From Steromphala cineraria (lineage: Eukaryota; Mollusca; Gastropoda; Trochida; Trochidae), in assembly GCA_916613615.1 (NCBI GenBank), contig OU744720.1:66685971-66749970 (forward strand): a stretch of DNA of 64,000 nt, given 5' to 3'. A program made the translations under genes and the position numbers. Positions 1-13,794 of this stretch are shown in pieces; the first letter of the stretch is position 1, and every line of letters begins with the position of its first letter. Below the pieces are notes generated by a model. That model was not told the origin of the DNA, did no database searches, and saw only the letters and a list, made by a program, of their open reading frames with translations.

Positions 1-280
1 GTTCTTGTTCTGTCATTTAAATCACTCTTAAGAGTAACGAACCAGGTTTATGAAAGACATTAGAATAAGGAATATGGTCTTAATTAAGTTGTCATAAGTT
101 TTGCATTGTGGTACATATCAACTGCAATTCGAAAATTGTTAGCATCACACATTTGAACTGCAATTAACTTAGATCTACACTGGACCTGTTTCCCACATAT
201 GGAATATGATATGTTACGTATGTGAATCATTGTAGTAGGCTGTAGTATATATATATGCAAAGTGAAGTTTGATGTAAATA

Positions 281-321
281 GTGCTCACAGCGCAGACAGG
301 CTAGCTGAAAGAGAATGTGTC
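281..321 (-). repeat. Inverted, distant copy of conserved block U
   Basis: Read on the minus strand this segment gives a pyrimidine-rich stretch ending in CAG, then CCTGTCTGCGC and GTGAGCAC. The same order is found on the plus strand at 11302-11342, 47295-47338 and 60323-60369. A run of alternating TA lies just upstream on the plus strand (247-256). It is far from the main array and in the opposite orientation. The match is only about 40 bases, so it may be chance or a very old dispersed copy. Confidence 0.4.
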
Positions 322-3300
322 TCCCTCCATTCAGGAGTGTATTAGGATTGTTTCGAAAAGCAATATGAAGATTGAACATGACAATCGACTTAATATTGAT
401 GTATATAGTTTTAATAAAGTCTTACAATGACTAATTCTTTGTTTTTGTTATACAAAATTATCTTATCTATAAAGCAGTTATATGTGCGTTACATCATTGA
501 AATGATGACATTATTTGTAAAGCTAGTTTAAATTCACTTGATTTTTCATGTAAATGCTCTTTCAATTTCCACTTTTGATGTTTCTGTTTTAACGTAATAC
601 ATAATGCCAGTTATTTTTAAGAGTGTCATGCAAACCGAACTAAAGTATTTGCAAGGCTCATTTTACAGTATACAATTAGTTTTGCTAAAGCCGTTTCGTA
701 ACCAGAATCTACTTTTATCAACACACTCTCTTTCAATAAGTCATGTTTTGAATCCAACACAGTTTGAATGTATCTAAAATCATTTCACATTCGTTTCAAT
801 AAAGATTCAAGGCATTTAAACTGCACAAATGACACATCGACAAATTACTTCATAAATAACCAAGCTAACTTCCAATTAAAGAGGGCAATATATCAAAAGA
901 GTTGACAAGAAATCGATGTAATGAAATAAAAAGATCCAATTATATCAATAAAACCTAATGGAAATTGGATGCATTTGATATAAGTAAGGTCTACCAAATC
1001 CTAATATGGAATTGACGCTGAACTCGATAAAAATGGCGAAATCCAACGACCTGCTGAACTGTTCTGATTTCACCATCTAAACGCTTACTTGTGCATCTGT
1101 TCATACTGATTTATACACCAAGTAACAATTACTGAATCTTCGTAGTGGCATGTTAATGATCTTGCTATCTATTATCTTTTTTTTATATCACAAACCTTTT
1201 AACACAAAGATAAATAGAGAGTTTTTTAAAACATGTCATTTTGAAATTACTTTACCCAACATGTGTTGTTTGTTTAGATTGATACATAATGTGAAGAGAA
1301 ATAGTTTACTTATCCTTTTAAATGTCCAAATGTTTAAATAAGCAGATGATGTTAATTTCCGCATATTCTTCAAAATTGCTAGAATAGCCAAATATTTCCA
1401 AAACGTAAAACTATATTTAATAGGAATCGTGAAAATAAGATGAGTTAAACGCTGTTAGGTGTTAAAAACAATCAAGTAGCAATGTATGACGACTGACGTC
1501 ATCCATATACAATATTATACATATACCAATTCATTTATTGATGCTTAAGTAGAACAAACTCTCAAATAAATGCAACATTCAATGGCAATTTTGTTGTAAA
1601 CAACCATTTATTGATTGCCAGTTTAAACCCCAGTGCTGTTTCTGAACATTTCATTTCCTTATGATTGCTATTTATGAAATTTGATAACATTCATGTTATT
1701 AAGAATTAAATAATCTAATGAATTTTAAAATCAATGTCTGAAATGTAATTTGTTCTTTTTTAACTGCTTGGACATTAGGTTTTTATTGAAAAAGGTCAGT
1801 TTAATATGATATGAACCAGTAAAAGGTCAGTAATATGATGTGAACTAATCCTGTCGTGTAGACAATGGACGTATTTAAAGAAAGCACATTAACAGACTAA
1901 AGTTATTTAAGGTATACCCTTGTGTTTTATAATAATTTTTTGGGGGGAAATTGCATCATAATGACGTTCACACCATGCTGAAATGGAAGAATTTTAGACT
2001 TGTTTATTAACAATATCTAGATGAGAAATTCACAATCTTGATATCAAGATTCCCTAAAGATGAATAATATTTTCTTTCAAATTAACATTTTTTTAAATGT
2101 CATTCATGTCAGCACGAAATAAAGAAGTAACAAAAGAAGTTTCTTTATTGTTTTTAAGGCATTCATAAAGGATACCTGATACATTTCATGCTTACGTTTC
2201 ACAATGACTTATTCTTTACAATTGTATTATATGTATCATAGCAAAAAAAAGGCAATATATAAATGTTTATGCAAGTCTGAAAGAAAAGAAAAGTGTATTC
2301 CATAGAAATATGTTGCTTTTAAATGTCAAGTGAGCTTTATGAGAGAAAGGTGTGGATTTCGGGGATATGTTTATTCTTGAGAGTTTTAACATAAGTCTAA
2401 AATGATATAAGCACAATCTAAAACAACAATTAAAAACAACATGTTATCTTTGTTGCCCATTTGAATTAAAAAATCAGATCGAATCACAAGAGTAATGTTA
2501 TCAAGTTTAACATTAAAGGGGAGACTTTAACTGAGTCATTTTAAAATTAAAATTGTTGAAATGTTGAAAAGGACAGCTACAGTATGATTTGTATGTCAAC
2601 TCGAAAGGTTTAGGTCTTTGATTATTGAACACATTTGGCTTTTGGTCGACGTGTATTTCCTCTTGCTGAGCAATTGCGATCACTTCATCGAGTAGTGTTT
2701 ACTAACGTTTTTAGATCCGTTTGGAGTCGTTGGCGTGAGCAGAGGCCAAATCCGGAACTGAACAGTGCACTAATTTCTGATTGTTACATTCTGTTAACTA
2801 CCGTTTTGGAAGCTTTAAAGTTACTGTCATGTACGTTAGCATTGCAAAAGACTTTCGGCGAGGCTTATCTATATGTTTGCTGATATCAAGTTCTGTTCAC
2901 CGCATAAAGCTTTACTCTGTTACCGAAAAGTTTTATGTTTTGTACTCATTATTACAAAAGATTTAAGAAGGTTTTAATTGTGGTTGAGTTTTGTGTTGTA
3001 AGAACAAATACATCGTTTAAAAAATCATCCGATAAAAGGTTACGAAAACATTGAGAAGTGTGTAACATTACACAAATAGCATGTGAACCTAAATCTTTTA
3101 ATATGATATGGTTCTCTGAAAAGTCGCACGAGAAGAATTTACAGAACAAAATGATGTGTGAAATGAAATCGTAATCGGTGCAGAGATTAATATCATCAAG
3201 TTTCCAATTTAGCCGAAGCGATATTTCAAAATGGGTGGTTTGATGAATAAGACGAGAGCTTTAACATTGGGACTTAAAATTCACGAAATCAAAAGTTCTT

Positions 3301-3420
3301 AATCGGATGACTGAGTTGAGGTTGAACGTGTTGTCAGCAACATTCCAGCTTTTTAACACGTGTATGTTGCCACCCAAAAGAGAGTAGAAAGATGCAAGAG
3401 AAAGAAGAAGTCGTTGGCTC

Positions 3421-3455
3421 CGTCTGTCCTTTCGTCCGTCCGTCTGTCTGTCTGT
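3421..3455. repeat. GTCY tetranucleotide microsatellite
   Basis: A short run of imperfect GTCC/GTCT units, continuing as TCTG repeats. This is a simple repeat with no associated gene. Confidence 0.85.
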
Positions 3456-4121
3456 GATCACATTGTTTCCGGAGCAGTATTGAAAACCGTTACAGCTAGC
3501 CCAATAAACCTTATATTGACTAATCCTCGCATGTAGTTATGCATTTAGGGGTATTCAACTTTCTGGAATTTGTTATTTTTGCGGTTTCCATCATTCTCTC
3601 ATCATGGAATGTTGATGCAGCCTCTGTTCTATTACGCTGAAATCGGTTGGTTCCGGCAGTTTCCCCTGGCGAAAAACAAATTGCAGAATTATTTTATCAA
3701 ATAACAACGCTTCTTGCATGGAGAGGGTTGTCCATATCACAATGCCTTTGCATGGAGATTCCCGCTCAATGGAACTGTGTACAAATAAGCCATTTGGTGT
3801 TTTCAAATTGCAACGATTTCAAACTCAATAACATTTTTCATTCCAACATTACCATTAATTTCTAATCAAACAGCATATTCCATCAAACAGGATGGTTGTT
3901 TCTCTCTCTCACATTCACACGAGGAACGTGACAATGACATAACATAAGCATTTACTGTTTAAAAAGACCTACATGTAGATGTGGTTTATCATAGTCTTTT
4001 GATGGTTATTAAAAGTCAAACAAAATTATCTGCATGTATGCATACAATATTATTCACACAATCAGTATATCAAAATATATGCTAAAACTGATCATTCAAC
4101 TTCAGTGGGGCCGGAGGGATA

Positions 4122-4141
4122 AGCCATCTCTCCTGATGGCT
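4122..4141. other. Short hairpin next to LINE 3' end
   Basis: AGCCATC and GATGGCT form a perfect 7 bp stem around a 6-base loop. It lies just beyond the 3' side of the minus-strand LINE fragment and just before an AT microsatellite. It could be part of that element's 3' end or of an unrelated small insertion. Confidence 0.45.
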
Positions 4142-4146
4142 CTTGT

Positions 4147-4187
4147 TTATATATATCATATTTATATATATATTTATATTTATATTG
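4147..4187. repeat. AT-rich simple repeat
   Basis: Runs of TATATA and TTTATAT directly downstream (minus-strand sense) of the LINE fragment. It may be the degenerate microsatellite tail of that element. Confidence 0.7.
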
Positions 4188-4380
4188 TTTTATTGGGTAC
4201 ATGCACATTTTAGTTCAAGAAGGTGACATTTCACATAGCAGCATTTACATGCAATTATCTGAATACATATGAAGGCTAATGGTAGGCTATTTCAAGTTTT
4301 CAATTACAGTGTTAACAAAAGTACATACAGAGAAAGTCGATTAGTCTTTTTGAATAACAAATGGCAGGTTGTCAAGAATT

Positions 4381-4941
4381 TCATGTAATTTGAGAAGTTG
4401 CATGTCGAATAATATAAGCGTTATATTTGTCAATGTTATATGTTTTCTTTAGGTCATTCTTAATGTATGTGAAGTTTGATTTCAGACCGTTTTGTTTTGT
4501 TTTGAAAAAAATGTATTTCACAGTTGTTATTATCATGTACAGTACTCTGTTTCTGTACTCGGGATATCCAAGACAAATGTTTCGTTTTGACAAATTTATG
4601 CATGTTTCAATCTCTGACTCTATCCATTGCTTAACTTTATTCCATATATTTCTAACGAAGGGACAGTCGAAAAAAGATGACTTAAGGTCTCTTTCTTTTC
4701 CACAAAAACTGCATGTATTTTCATCTTTTAATTTCATCTTTTGCAAAAGATCATTTGTCGGCACAATTCTATGTAGAATGGAATATTTGAACCCTTTTAT
4801 GTTGGAATTTAGATTCGACCCAAAGGGTATAGTATTTATGTTACACCATTCACTTTCATCAATTGAACATTCAAGATCTAGTTCCCATTTTTGTCTGTAC
4901 TTGCTGTACTTCTGTACTTCTTTTATATATTTTGGAAAAAT
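4381..4941 (-). pseudogene. Degenerate non-LTR retrotransposon, C-terminal end of ORF2
   Basis: This frame is open for about 187 codons on the minus strand, from an in-frame stop at 4942-4944 to the natural-looking stop at 4381. It looks like the region after the reverse transcriptase domain in jockey/CR1-like elements: a tryptophan-rich segment, then LHRIVPTN, then a zinc-knuckle-like segment CSFCGKE followed by FDCPFV and a W. In the family the knuckle is usually CxxC, then H, then C; here the histidine position reads as serine, so the motif is broken. A methionine at 4764 is simply internal. No reverse transcriptase core is visible upstream, so this is a 5'-truncated relic. Confidence in retroelement origin is good; the clade is uncertain. 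Confidence 0.75.
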
Positions 4942-5520
4942 CTATAAATCTAACATTGATTTTTTTAATTGATTTTATTATACCACCCAAAGCATCATTG
5001 CAAAACATTTATTCATTATCTGATGTAAATGGATTTGAGAATAGGGAAATCCTTCAAGAAAACAAAATTGAAGCTAACAGGTTAGGATGAGGCAAATTCA
5101 ATTTCCCTTTGAATCAAATCTTGAGTCTTGAAGTAAACTGATATAAATGCGAACGTTTCAGAGCTGAACTGCTTTCCATCTCACTGCAACGTTTGAACAG
5201 ATTTTCTTCAGACATTTTAAAGTATTGGAATTTACATCCCCTCGGAAATCAAGCCAAATTAGAAAAAATCAATTTATAAAACTTCTGTTTTGTAGAGATA
5301 TCCCTGGAAGAATTACGTCTTTTAAACTATTAATTAATGCATCGCTTTAATTCCTGATATATCAATATCAAAGCATCCCAATAATGAATCTATAATTATT
5401 ACGTATTATTTTATTTGAATTTCGTTTTATTCAAGATACAGTTTATCATGTTTTGATAGTTCCGATATTTACATCTTATTTCAACTGTCAACCCTGGTAA
5501 AATATACTAATAACAAAAAT

Positions 5521-5540
5521 GTTAGTGCTGCTGCACTAAC
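5521..5540. other. Perfect 8 bp stem hairpin
   Basis: GTTAGTGC and GCACTAAC pair around a TGCT loop. No U tract or partner feature follows, and no role can be assigned. Confidence 0.5.
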
Positions 5541-6141
5541 CACATATATCCATATGGAACATAATTACGTACTCCCTAAATTCAAAACTGAAAAGTGATG
5601 CTATGACAAAGTGACGATCGTCACTGTTCGTTGATATTATTTCCGCATTTGCCACAGTTATTGTCAATTATTGACAGATAGGCTGTAATCATACGATGTT
5701 GGATGAAATTACGGGAATGTTTTGAGTTCAACTCATTAAGTTAACACTTCTTATTGATTTCAAGGGGTCGTTATAGTTGACACTGACCTTATTTTTATTC
5801 GGCCATTATAATTGAGTTTATGTTATTTTCCTGAATTGCGAATTTGAAGGTTAACTGTGGTCCAGCTAGTGACTTATGACTAAAGGCCAATACTAAAGCT
5901 TGACTAGTTGCCGTACCAACATTACAACTATGTAGCCTGTTTCTTGACATGAAATTATTACAATTTTATGAAAGTTAATATCCAAAAGATTCGAAACGTT
6001 TTATAAAGTAAGTGTTCTTCACTAAACTGCTAAATTATGGTTTATCGAACCTTACCTTACACCTATTATCTCATAATTGGCATTAAGCAAAGTGACTGGA
6101 AGAGGCCGTAAAAAGGATTCCGAGACCTCAAAAAGGCCATT

Positions 6142-6463
6142 AGGTAGGTAGTAGTGGTAGTAGTAATAATAATAGCCGCAACAGCAGCAGCAGCAGTAGT
6201 ATTAGTGGTGGTAGTAGAGAAGTAGTCTTACATGGCGACAAGCCGACTTATGAGACACCGAAGGAACGCATTTCACTGCTGATAAATACTTGAGCTCACG
6301 ATTTGACTCGTCTTGATGCTGACGATCTTGTGCATTTATCCATTTTCGTGAATATCGGTAGAACCAATTCCTCGATATATTACACTCTGAATATATCCAA
6401 GGCAATCTAAATTCGATACTACATGTACTACTACTACTACTACTACTACTACTGCTGCTGCTA
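6142..6463. repeat. Inverted pair of trinucleotide repeat tracts
   Basis: The left tract (6142-6225) is built of GTA/TAG/CAG triplets. The right tract (6425-6463) is CTA triplets grading into CTG. The two are largely reverse complements, separated by about 200 bases, and could pair into a slipped stem. Open frames across the right tract are valine-rich low-complexity translations and are not credible genes. Confidence 0.8.
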
Positions 6464-7116
6464 CAACCATTACTACCGTATAACCTATTACGGCTTCTTC
6501 TCGGAGATGATAATTCCTTTTAGGAAACATTAAGTCCTTATTAAAAGATACTAAGTGATATTTAGAAGATAAAAAGTACTTGTTAGATACTAAATCCTAA
6601 TTAGGAGACAATAACTTGAAGGAAGTTTGATTGCCTCAATCAGGCTTCCCTTCTTTTCTCTTCTCCTCTCTATCCCGCGAACTCCTCATATTCAGAAAGA
6701 GGATGGATTGGCAGTTTAGGGCTTGAGCTACCGGTATGGGAACAGAATCGCATTTACTTCGAACTGTTCAACCTGAAGGATAATTGGCAATATTCTAATG
6801 ACAATTCATTGAGTACATACAGTTGAAGCACCTCGGTATAACTGATAAAATGGTCAGCAGTCTCGATTCGGGAAAGCATTTCTTTAGAGGCAAACTGTGA
6901 AGCCACAATTGCTGATAAGAATGTCTGGACTTAATTTTATGGATTGTCGAATTATGATTCCCTGGTTATCTACAGAGCGTAACATTTATCGAGGAAGTGA
7001 TTCCACCATTATTCCGAAAACTTGCAGAGGTCTAAGGTTTCGGTAAGATAGATCACAAGAACTCTAAATGCACAAGATCGTCACCAGTGAGATGAATTAG
7101 GTCGTGAGCTCCTAGA

Positions 7117-7148
7117 CATATTTTATGTTAGTCATATTTTATGTTAGT
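7117..7148. repeat. 16 bp tandem direct repeat, two copies
   Basis: CATATTTTATGTTAGT occurs twice back to back without mismatch. It looks like a local slippage or duplication product. Confidence 0.9.
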
Positions 7149-8265
7149 TCAGGTATATGTCACGTCGGACTCATTACAGGGGGTTGAAACATGGAATCAT
7201 TACTGTGAGCCATACAAGAATCCATTCAATGTAATCACAACCAGTTTGAGCCCCAAGGAAGTTCAGTATTTAACCAGATACAAATAAAGTTTTGATAAAG
7301 TAAAAGTCATATCACGGTAGCTTTTGATACTGCAATTTGTAAATTGAATTTCAAACACCAGAAAACATTATATCTCATCTTTGTCTAACATTTTGTTTTT
7401 GTTATTGTGAATCACAGATTTTGAAAAATGTTTCCAACTTTGACATTAAGCTTTTTGCTGTTGTTAGATCAAACAATGTTTAATTTGATATATGATAGGC
7501 AGATATCTAATACTGTTGAGTCATAACATTCAACAAGGATGATTTAATTTTCGAAAAGAAACTCGTTAGTTGATAATTACATGATGATTGCATGATTGAC
7601 ATTTTCGAAATCTATTAAAGCGACTTAATGGTCATTTAAGGTAAATAATGTCTTTGACGTGAATATATTTACTTTTATTTGTTATATGATCCCATTGACA
7701 TTATATACTGAAATAAAACAAAATTTGGATCACAGAAATCATATTCATAATCATTTTCCAAAATGAACTATTTTGCTTTTCCGAAGAATGACCTTTCTCT
7801 TCAACTCCTATATAAAATGTCTATTTAACCATTCCAAATGACTATTACGTGGATGAAGATGTGTTTATATGTTAATGTTTTGCCGCATGTGATAATATAT
7901 GTTTTTTTCCAAATCAATTAATTTTTATATTCGTACTCTCATATCATGATTAGGATTTTTTTCTCATCTAGTTAAGATGATAATTCATAAGTAGAACGCA
8001 AATACTAAATATCATTTACATGTGGTATTCTATTGCAATTGACATAACAAATGATTGAAACCGAAGTTTTAAATTTCAATTAGATAAAATTATGCTTGAT
8101 GGATAATTTTGAATTAATGGTTGAAGTTGGGAAAAAATGTTTAACATCTTACAAAGATGCAAACATTTCAAACTGACATACATGTTATTTATACTCATTT
8201 ATACAATTTGATTTCATCGGATGAAGAATCTTTAAATTATTTCTACATTTAAACTTGACTAGTGA

Positions 8266-8378
8266 GGGTTATAATTAATAGCTTTTGTAGTCCTATTTCC
8301 CCTTATAAGGTCAAACCTTTTTTATCATTTTCTAAGGAAGCATAAGGCCTAGGATTATAATTTATAGCTTTGGTAGCC
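8266..8378. repeat. Imperfect 28 bp direct repeat
   Basis: A segment with ATAATTAATAGCTTTTGTAG at 8266-8293 recurs at 8352-8378 as ATAATTTATAGCTTTGGTAG, about 85 bases apart. This may be an old local duplication. Confidence 0.6.
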
Positions 8379-10291
8379 TTGTGGCCGTTAATAAATCATC
8401 ATTTGATATTGTCTTTGTCAAGTGGCGCTTTACTTATAATCCTTCAAAAAGTAACATCATGTTTTTTTCATGATCTATTGCAGTTTGGGTACCCTTAGAA
8501 CTTACTCAATTTAGGGTTGTACGTTTTCCAAACGGCACATTTCATGAATCTGTGTCTCTTTAAGGGGGGAACCACATTGACCACAGCCTTAAGCAAAATT
8601 GAATATGAAGCTTGATGCGCTACAGAGCCAATGGCTCTATTTTTACTCTAAGATAATATACATATATATTATAACAATTATCGAATGAACTTGTTGATAA
8701 TTATTTATTTAAATAAACAATTATTTAAGTAAAACTCTTCAAATATATATTGACAACATCGTGTTCGCTGCATCCATATACACTTGTAAATTGTTTTTTG
8801 TTAAGTTTGACATTATTGGTTTTTTTTACAAATATGTTTCATGAACATCTTCAGGACAACACGCACAATATTTCTGCCGACTATCATTGCAAACAAATGT
8901 TTCCGTAGAACCTGATTTAGCATACAATTGTAATGAGATATTGATTTGGGCTTCTGTCAGATGATGTTATTTGAATGATTCAGCTCTCAAGATTTCTGGA
9001 AACTCCTTACTAAGACGTGCATTGAACCAATTGAGTTGTCCAACGTCAGAAGACGTTTCGATTTAGCATTCATGAGACCATTTAAGCTGGCGTGACATAC
9101 TTATCTGCTCTTATATGGAAAGAGGAATCGGTTTAGACAAAGTCAGTTCCAACTCAAATACATCAATGCACGATAAATTGCCAATCCATTATTGAAAGCA
9201 ATATCTATTTTTATGTATTGAAAGGGTTATATAAACCGTTTATAGCAATTCAATAATTACCATAAAACCCGTCTCTCTGAGTTAATATGAATATGGATAT
9301 ATAGGTGATTTAAAGGAAACAAGAAATTCGGACCATTTGACCATGGAGTCTGCATAGACTGTCCTTTGCGTAAAACCCGAAAACGATTGTTAGATATTAA
9401 GAGACAATATTCCTGTTAGAATCTGCTCCACGAAATCTGGATTGGTCGCCTTCCGAAACAAATGCATATAAACATACTCAGTATGCGTTCTCAGATGCTG
9501 CAAAACGTTGAATAATTAGTAACTCAATCGTAAATCTATCATTTTGATGACATTTTATAATCATTGAAAAAGTAGTTTAGTCACATCTGAAGTTGGTTGA
9601 AAATGTTGATGATAAATAAGATATTTTTGAAATTTAATTGATTAACTTGCCCTTTGTTGAAATAAAAATGTTCTATAAATATCAAACGTATTCAAAACGT
9701 ATATGGCGGTGTTTTAGTAACAACTCTTATATTCTTATCTTTTATACAGTTTTGAATACAAGATCATGCCATTTAAATACTTTGCAATCTATATCAACCC
9801 TTGTACCGTCTGGATTCGTTGAGAAAATCGATCAAATGAGTGGTTGTAAGTCTTAATCTTGTCTCTTTCACAGCAGTGTAAGTTTTTTTGGATAACACTG
9901 TATCCATGAATGACGTTTACGATGATTCATTACCAAAATATTTCATATACCTCCAACGTATTTAAGATTCAAGCATTTGCCACCTTTGATTTGATTTATA
10001 CGTGCAAAAATACATTTTGTATAAACTTGTTTCATGAAACATAAACTTTTGAACGAATACAAAAACTTAGGAAGAGGTTTTCTTAAAACCGTCAATACCG
10101 TCTATTACCGTCTTTCTGTTGAATATTACAAGCATAAATTTAAAAAATGAAATGTATTTAAAAACCCTATATCATTGTCTATTCGCAATTCAACAATGCT
10201 TTAGAAAAACCTTTTCCTTTCAACTTCATTGAAGTCTCTTTTAAATCCTATTGTGGCATTATATTTTTGAATTGTTGACAATAATACTAGA

Positions 10292-10398
10292 CCCTTCCAG
10301 CATGCGGATTTATTGTACACGTATAATTGGACATTTGCTGCATTAATGATTCAGTAATTGAATTCTGTCTAGAAAGACGACTCATAATTCCAACTGTG
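10292..10398 (+). repeat. Oldest recognisable copy of block Q
   Basis: The order CATGCGGATTTATTG, then AATTGGA, then TTGCTGCATTA, then GTAATTGAATTC and AGA-CGACT matches the Q blocks at 16489-16606, 23303-23415 and 50445-50560, with several substitutions and small gaps. It marks how far left the ancient array reaches. Q has no reading frame shared among copies. Confidence 0.7.
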
Positions 10399-11090
10399 TT
10401 ATTGCATCTTTTATGTTAGCATTTATATCTTGAGAGGAAAACCATAAGATTCTTTGATTGAATAAGTTTTATATATCATTACCTTCAGAATGTCAGGTTC
10501 ATGTTTGACGTCATGATGCTATTTGATTATAAATTATATTTGTTCTTAAGAGGAAAACAACATCATATGAACTGACCGTAAGTTTAAAAAATAAGATGGA
10601 TCCTTGTAACAATGGTCTTGTAACAATAATTTAGATAAAAAGTTCTGATTCCTGAAGGATTTTGTCGTCTAAAACATATTCTGTTTGAGTTTTATTATTT
10701 AGTTTGAAATACATTTTCAAGCCATGAATTATGCTTATGTGACATGTCATTATTTCACGACATTATTATAAGTAATCGATTTGAACAATGAAAATAATCA
10801 ATAAAGCATACGTGCATTATTTCATGGACAAGTGGTGATACTGGAAACTTGAGACATAACTTCAAAATCCAATACCCATGTCTCTTTATTTCATTGAGTA
10901 AATGTTCTTACGGTTCTGATGAGCGCAAACTTATCATCAAGTTAGCACACAGATTTGAACAATTGTTTTTACCTGATTGAAATCGTGTGCATAATTCCAC
11001 AAGAAGAATTACGACATCTTGGAAGTCAACAATAATTGAATAAGATATTGATTTGAGAGTTTACTTGAAGTTTGTGCTGACTTCTTACAA

Positions 11091-11345
11091 GTGATAAATT
11101 TTTATTGTTATTCTTACAAGTATAAAGAACAGAATGTGTTTGCCAAGGCTAGTAAAAAAGAAAATGATGTATCAGTTTGGATTTTCTCTCTGCATATTGC
11201 TCTGAAAAGCAACAATGAACTCCCGGAGAGGAGATCCTATTCAAACATACTTTTATCAAGAGTTGGACACCTTTTCCTGTTGCATTACAGAGGGATAGGC
11301 GGTGTTTAAATTCTCTCACAGCGGGCCTGTCTGCACAGTGTACAT
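11091..11345 (+). repeat. Old copy of block U
   Basis: About 255 bases align with 47081-47340 and 60120-60370. The match is loose on the left and strong over the last 70 bases: TTTCCTGTTGCA, AGAGGGATAGGCGG, TGTTTAAATTCTCTCACAGC, GGGCCTGTCTGCACAGTG. The strong part contains a polypyrimidine-CAG. The GTGAGC that follows it in the other copies is GTGTAC here. A 72-codon open frame crosses it but is not kept in the other copies. Confidence 0.75.
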
Positions 11346-13790
11346 CACATATCTTCTTTGATGATTCACATATACGGAATTTCAGTACACGATCATATCT
11401 GATTTAGTGTTTTATAAAAGTGTGATTAATATATCTATACAATCTCAAAAAGTGAGGAAAACGCTTCAACATATTTTTTCAAGTAATATTTTAACTTAAA
11501 TCAATGATGAAATATGCTAATGGATAAAAAAGGTTAAATTAGCATATATATCTGTTAGGAATGTGATTAGCAATGCTTTACTTTCTCTTCCATCATTACA
11601 TTTTAGAGACAATGCAGGAAAAGTCTAAAATGTCTAAAATGACGCCAATATGAAAGGTGTTTCATAAGTTTACTGTGTCAATATCAAGATTTTATCATCC
11701 AAATTTTCAAAAATCATCCTACTAAACATTAATTCATCGAATTAGACTTTGATTAAAAACACATTCGATGTGAAATTAGATATAGTAATTTAACAGATAA
11801 TTTTAACAGATAAGTGCAGTCATAGTTATCTCACTGTTTAATGCCATATGTTGTTTTAATGACTAGATGGTGTGCAACCGATGTTTATTATATATATAAT
11901 TATTAGTTTTTATACGATTTATTTCAACGACACTAGCATGTCCCATATCTGCTAATGATTTCTTTCATAAACAGAATACCGTCATGATTGTCACAGTATT
12001 GTTAATGGATGTGAAAATTGAACAAAAGATAACAACTTTAGACATAAAACATGGATTTTTTGTCAATTAAATGATTTAGATCAGACCATATCTTAAAACA
12101 TCATATGGCTGATTTAAACTATCTTACAATATTATAGATTATATTCTTAACAAAACAAAAGTTCAATGTGAATTCATATACTGTTACGAAGCATATTTAA
12201 TCATAATATTATTTCATTTTGAAACTTGTGTCCTTTTCTAACCCGTTTCATCCATTGTTATCTATATGACCTCAGTGCTGATTTCGTCTAATTAGTTATA
12301 TGCTATGCACTAGTCTTGTGTGTATAAGATTAAACATTTAACGGTAATCAGTTTCAGTTTCATTCCAATATACCGCTATCTAGGACATTGATAATTCGAA
12401 TTCATAAATGATGCACTTCACCAAACATGAGCTTGTCCAAAATGCAAAATAATGAACCCAGTATTTTTGATAGTTAATGTTACCATTAATATGGTACACT
12501 TGGCCATGCAAATACTAGAATAACCATTTTGGATGTTCCAAAGTTGACCTGGTTAACACCTGTGTTGGTTAACACTAAGAGAATGGACGCGTTCTCATTA
12601 GTTTCGCTAACTGCAAATAGACAGGTGCACAGGAGTATTTTTTACATTTTATGTATGAGTTTAAAGTCTATGTATTAAGGCAGAATATAAATGGGCTCTA
12701 AGAAATGTATATTAAGGAGATAACCATACTGTGTTTGGAAGTGATATAACAGAATTATTAGCTCTAAATTAATATTAAGTCAAACGCGTCTTGTGTTACA
12801 TAGACAATAACAGTATGTTTCAGGGTCAGTTAGACTATCAATAGCCAAGAACATTTTACTTCATACATGTAGGTGACGATCACGGTAATACTGTGTGTCA
12901 ATTTAAGTTCCACATATAAACATTTTAAATTTGGACCTAATCATGCTGTCCAAATGAATATGTATTTACATTTTTGAAAACGGTAATATATATCAAAGAG
13001 TTAACCCTTTGTGACATACATGAATCTCATCATTCAGTGGTGGCCGCATCAACGCACCTGCCAACTTGTTCGTATGCACACTATGATACGCTTGACTTAT
13101 ATGTGATACGAAAACGATAAAAAAATGCATACATACAACTCATGTATGTTATCTACATGTACTATGTTAGTAAAATTTGGATAAATTGATATTTCATATT
13201 TTGACTATATTCACCAGTTTTGAATTGAACTGCAATCATCACTAAATTATTACTTTAAGAATCAGAAATATTCCGTCTTGAAACATTACGAACATTATGG
13301 GTGATGCCATTCATCAAGTAAAAACGTAATAAAGTTCAGAATTATTCTCGAATATTATTGACATAATGTTTAAAACACCATGGAATCACAATTTGAAAAA
13401 ACTCCATCTACTTATGGTCTAGTTTGGACGTTAAACAAGTAACTTAGCACAACGGACAAAAATCAACTTGTCCACGTTTGAACTAACCATTTAGAAACGT
13501 TTGTTTGAATCCTCTGTTATCCATACTAGTGCATGAGACAGAGGGTGTCAATTTTGATTCGAATTTTATAGCTCGACATTCTGAGAAATAAATCAACAAA
13601 CTTGCATTAACTTGTTCCAAAGGAAAACATATTACTTGTGTTAGGATATTTTGTAATACTGTTTTCAAATAATTTATCGTTTGTCACTGTAAAGACTTGC
13701 CAATATTTTATACTATTACGGTAAGTTGTTTGATATTACATACAAATATGTAAAAACAATTAATCGTTAGATATGCAGTTTTTCTCGCAA
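11346..13790. other. Intergenic, traces of old array only
   Basis: No gene is visible. Around 12345-12395 a P-like sequence (CAGTTTCA, CTATCTAGGACATTGATAAT) resembles 22590-22640 and 14055-14100. GGTTAACAC occurs twice near 12550. The rest is unassigned AT-rich sequence. Confidence 0.5.
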
Positions 13791-13794
13791 TGCC

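Larger units (their letters stand above)
1..4120. other. AT-rich intergenic sequence, no gene seen
   Basis: I see no coding region, RNA gene or clear transposon here. The open frames are short (up to 82 codons, e.g. 2635-2883), begin in AT-rich sequence and match no family I recognise. The only items worth marking are a U-like motif at 281-321 and a small GTCY microsatellite at 3421-3455, both listed separately. Confidence 0.6.
5100..10290. other. Intergenic sequence, simple repeats only
   Basis: I find no coding region or recognisable element in this stretch. It holds only a small hairpin (5521-5540), trinucleotide repeats (6142-6463), a 16 bp tandem pair (7117-7148) and an imperfect direct repeat (8266-8378). 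Short open frames here begin at random methionines and show no domain. Confidence 0.6.

Noticed and set aside
2635..2883. 82-codon frame with arginine-rich start in a slightly more GC-rich patch
   Set aside because: It begins with TTG, has no recognisable motif, no neighbour and no second copy in the window.
4427..4972. 181-codon plus-strand frame
   Set aside because: It is the antisense shadow of the LINE fragment read on the minus strand, which has the recognisable zinc-knuckle region.
6336..6530. Minus-strand frame with a long valine run
   Set aside because: Translation of the CTA trinucleotide microsatellite.
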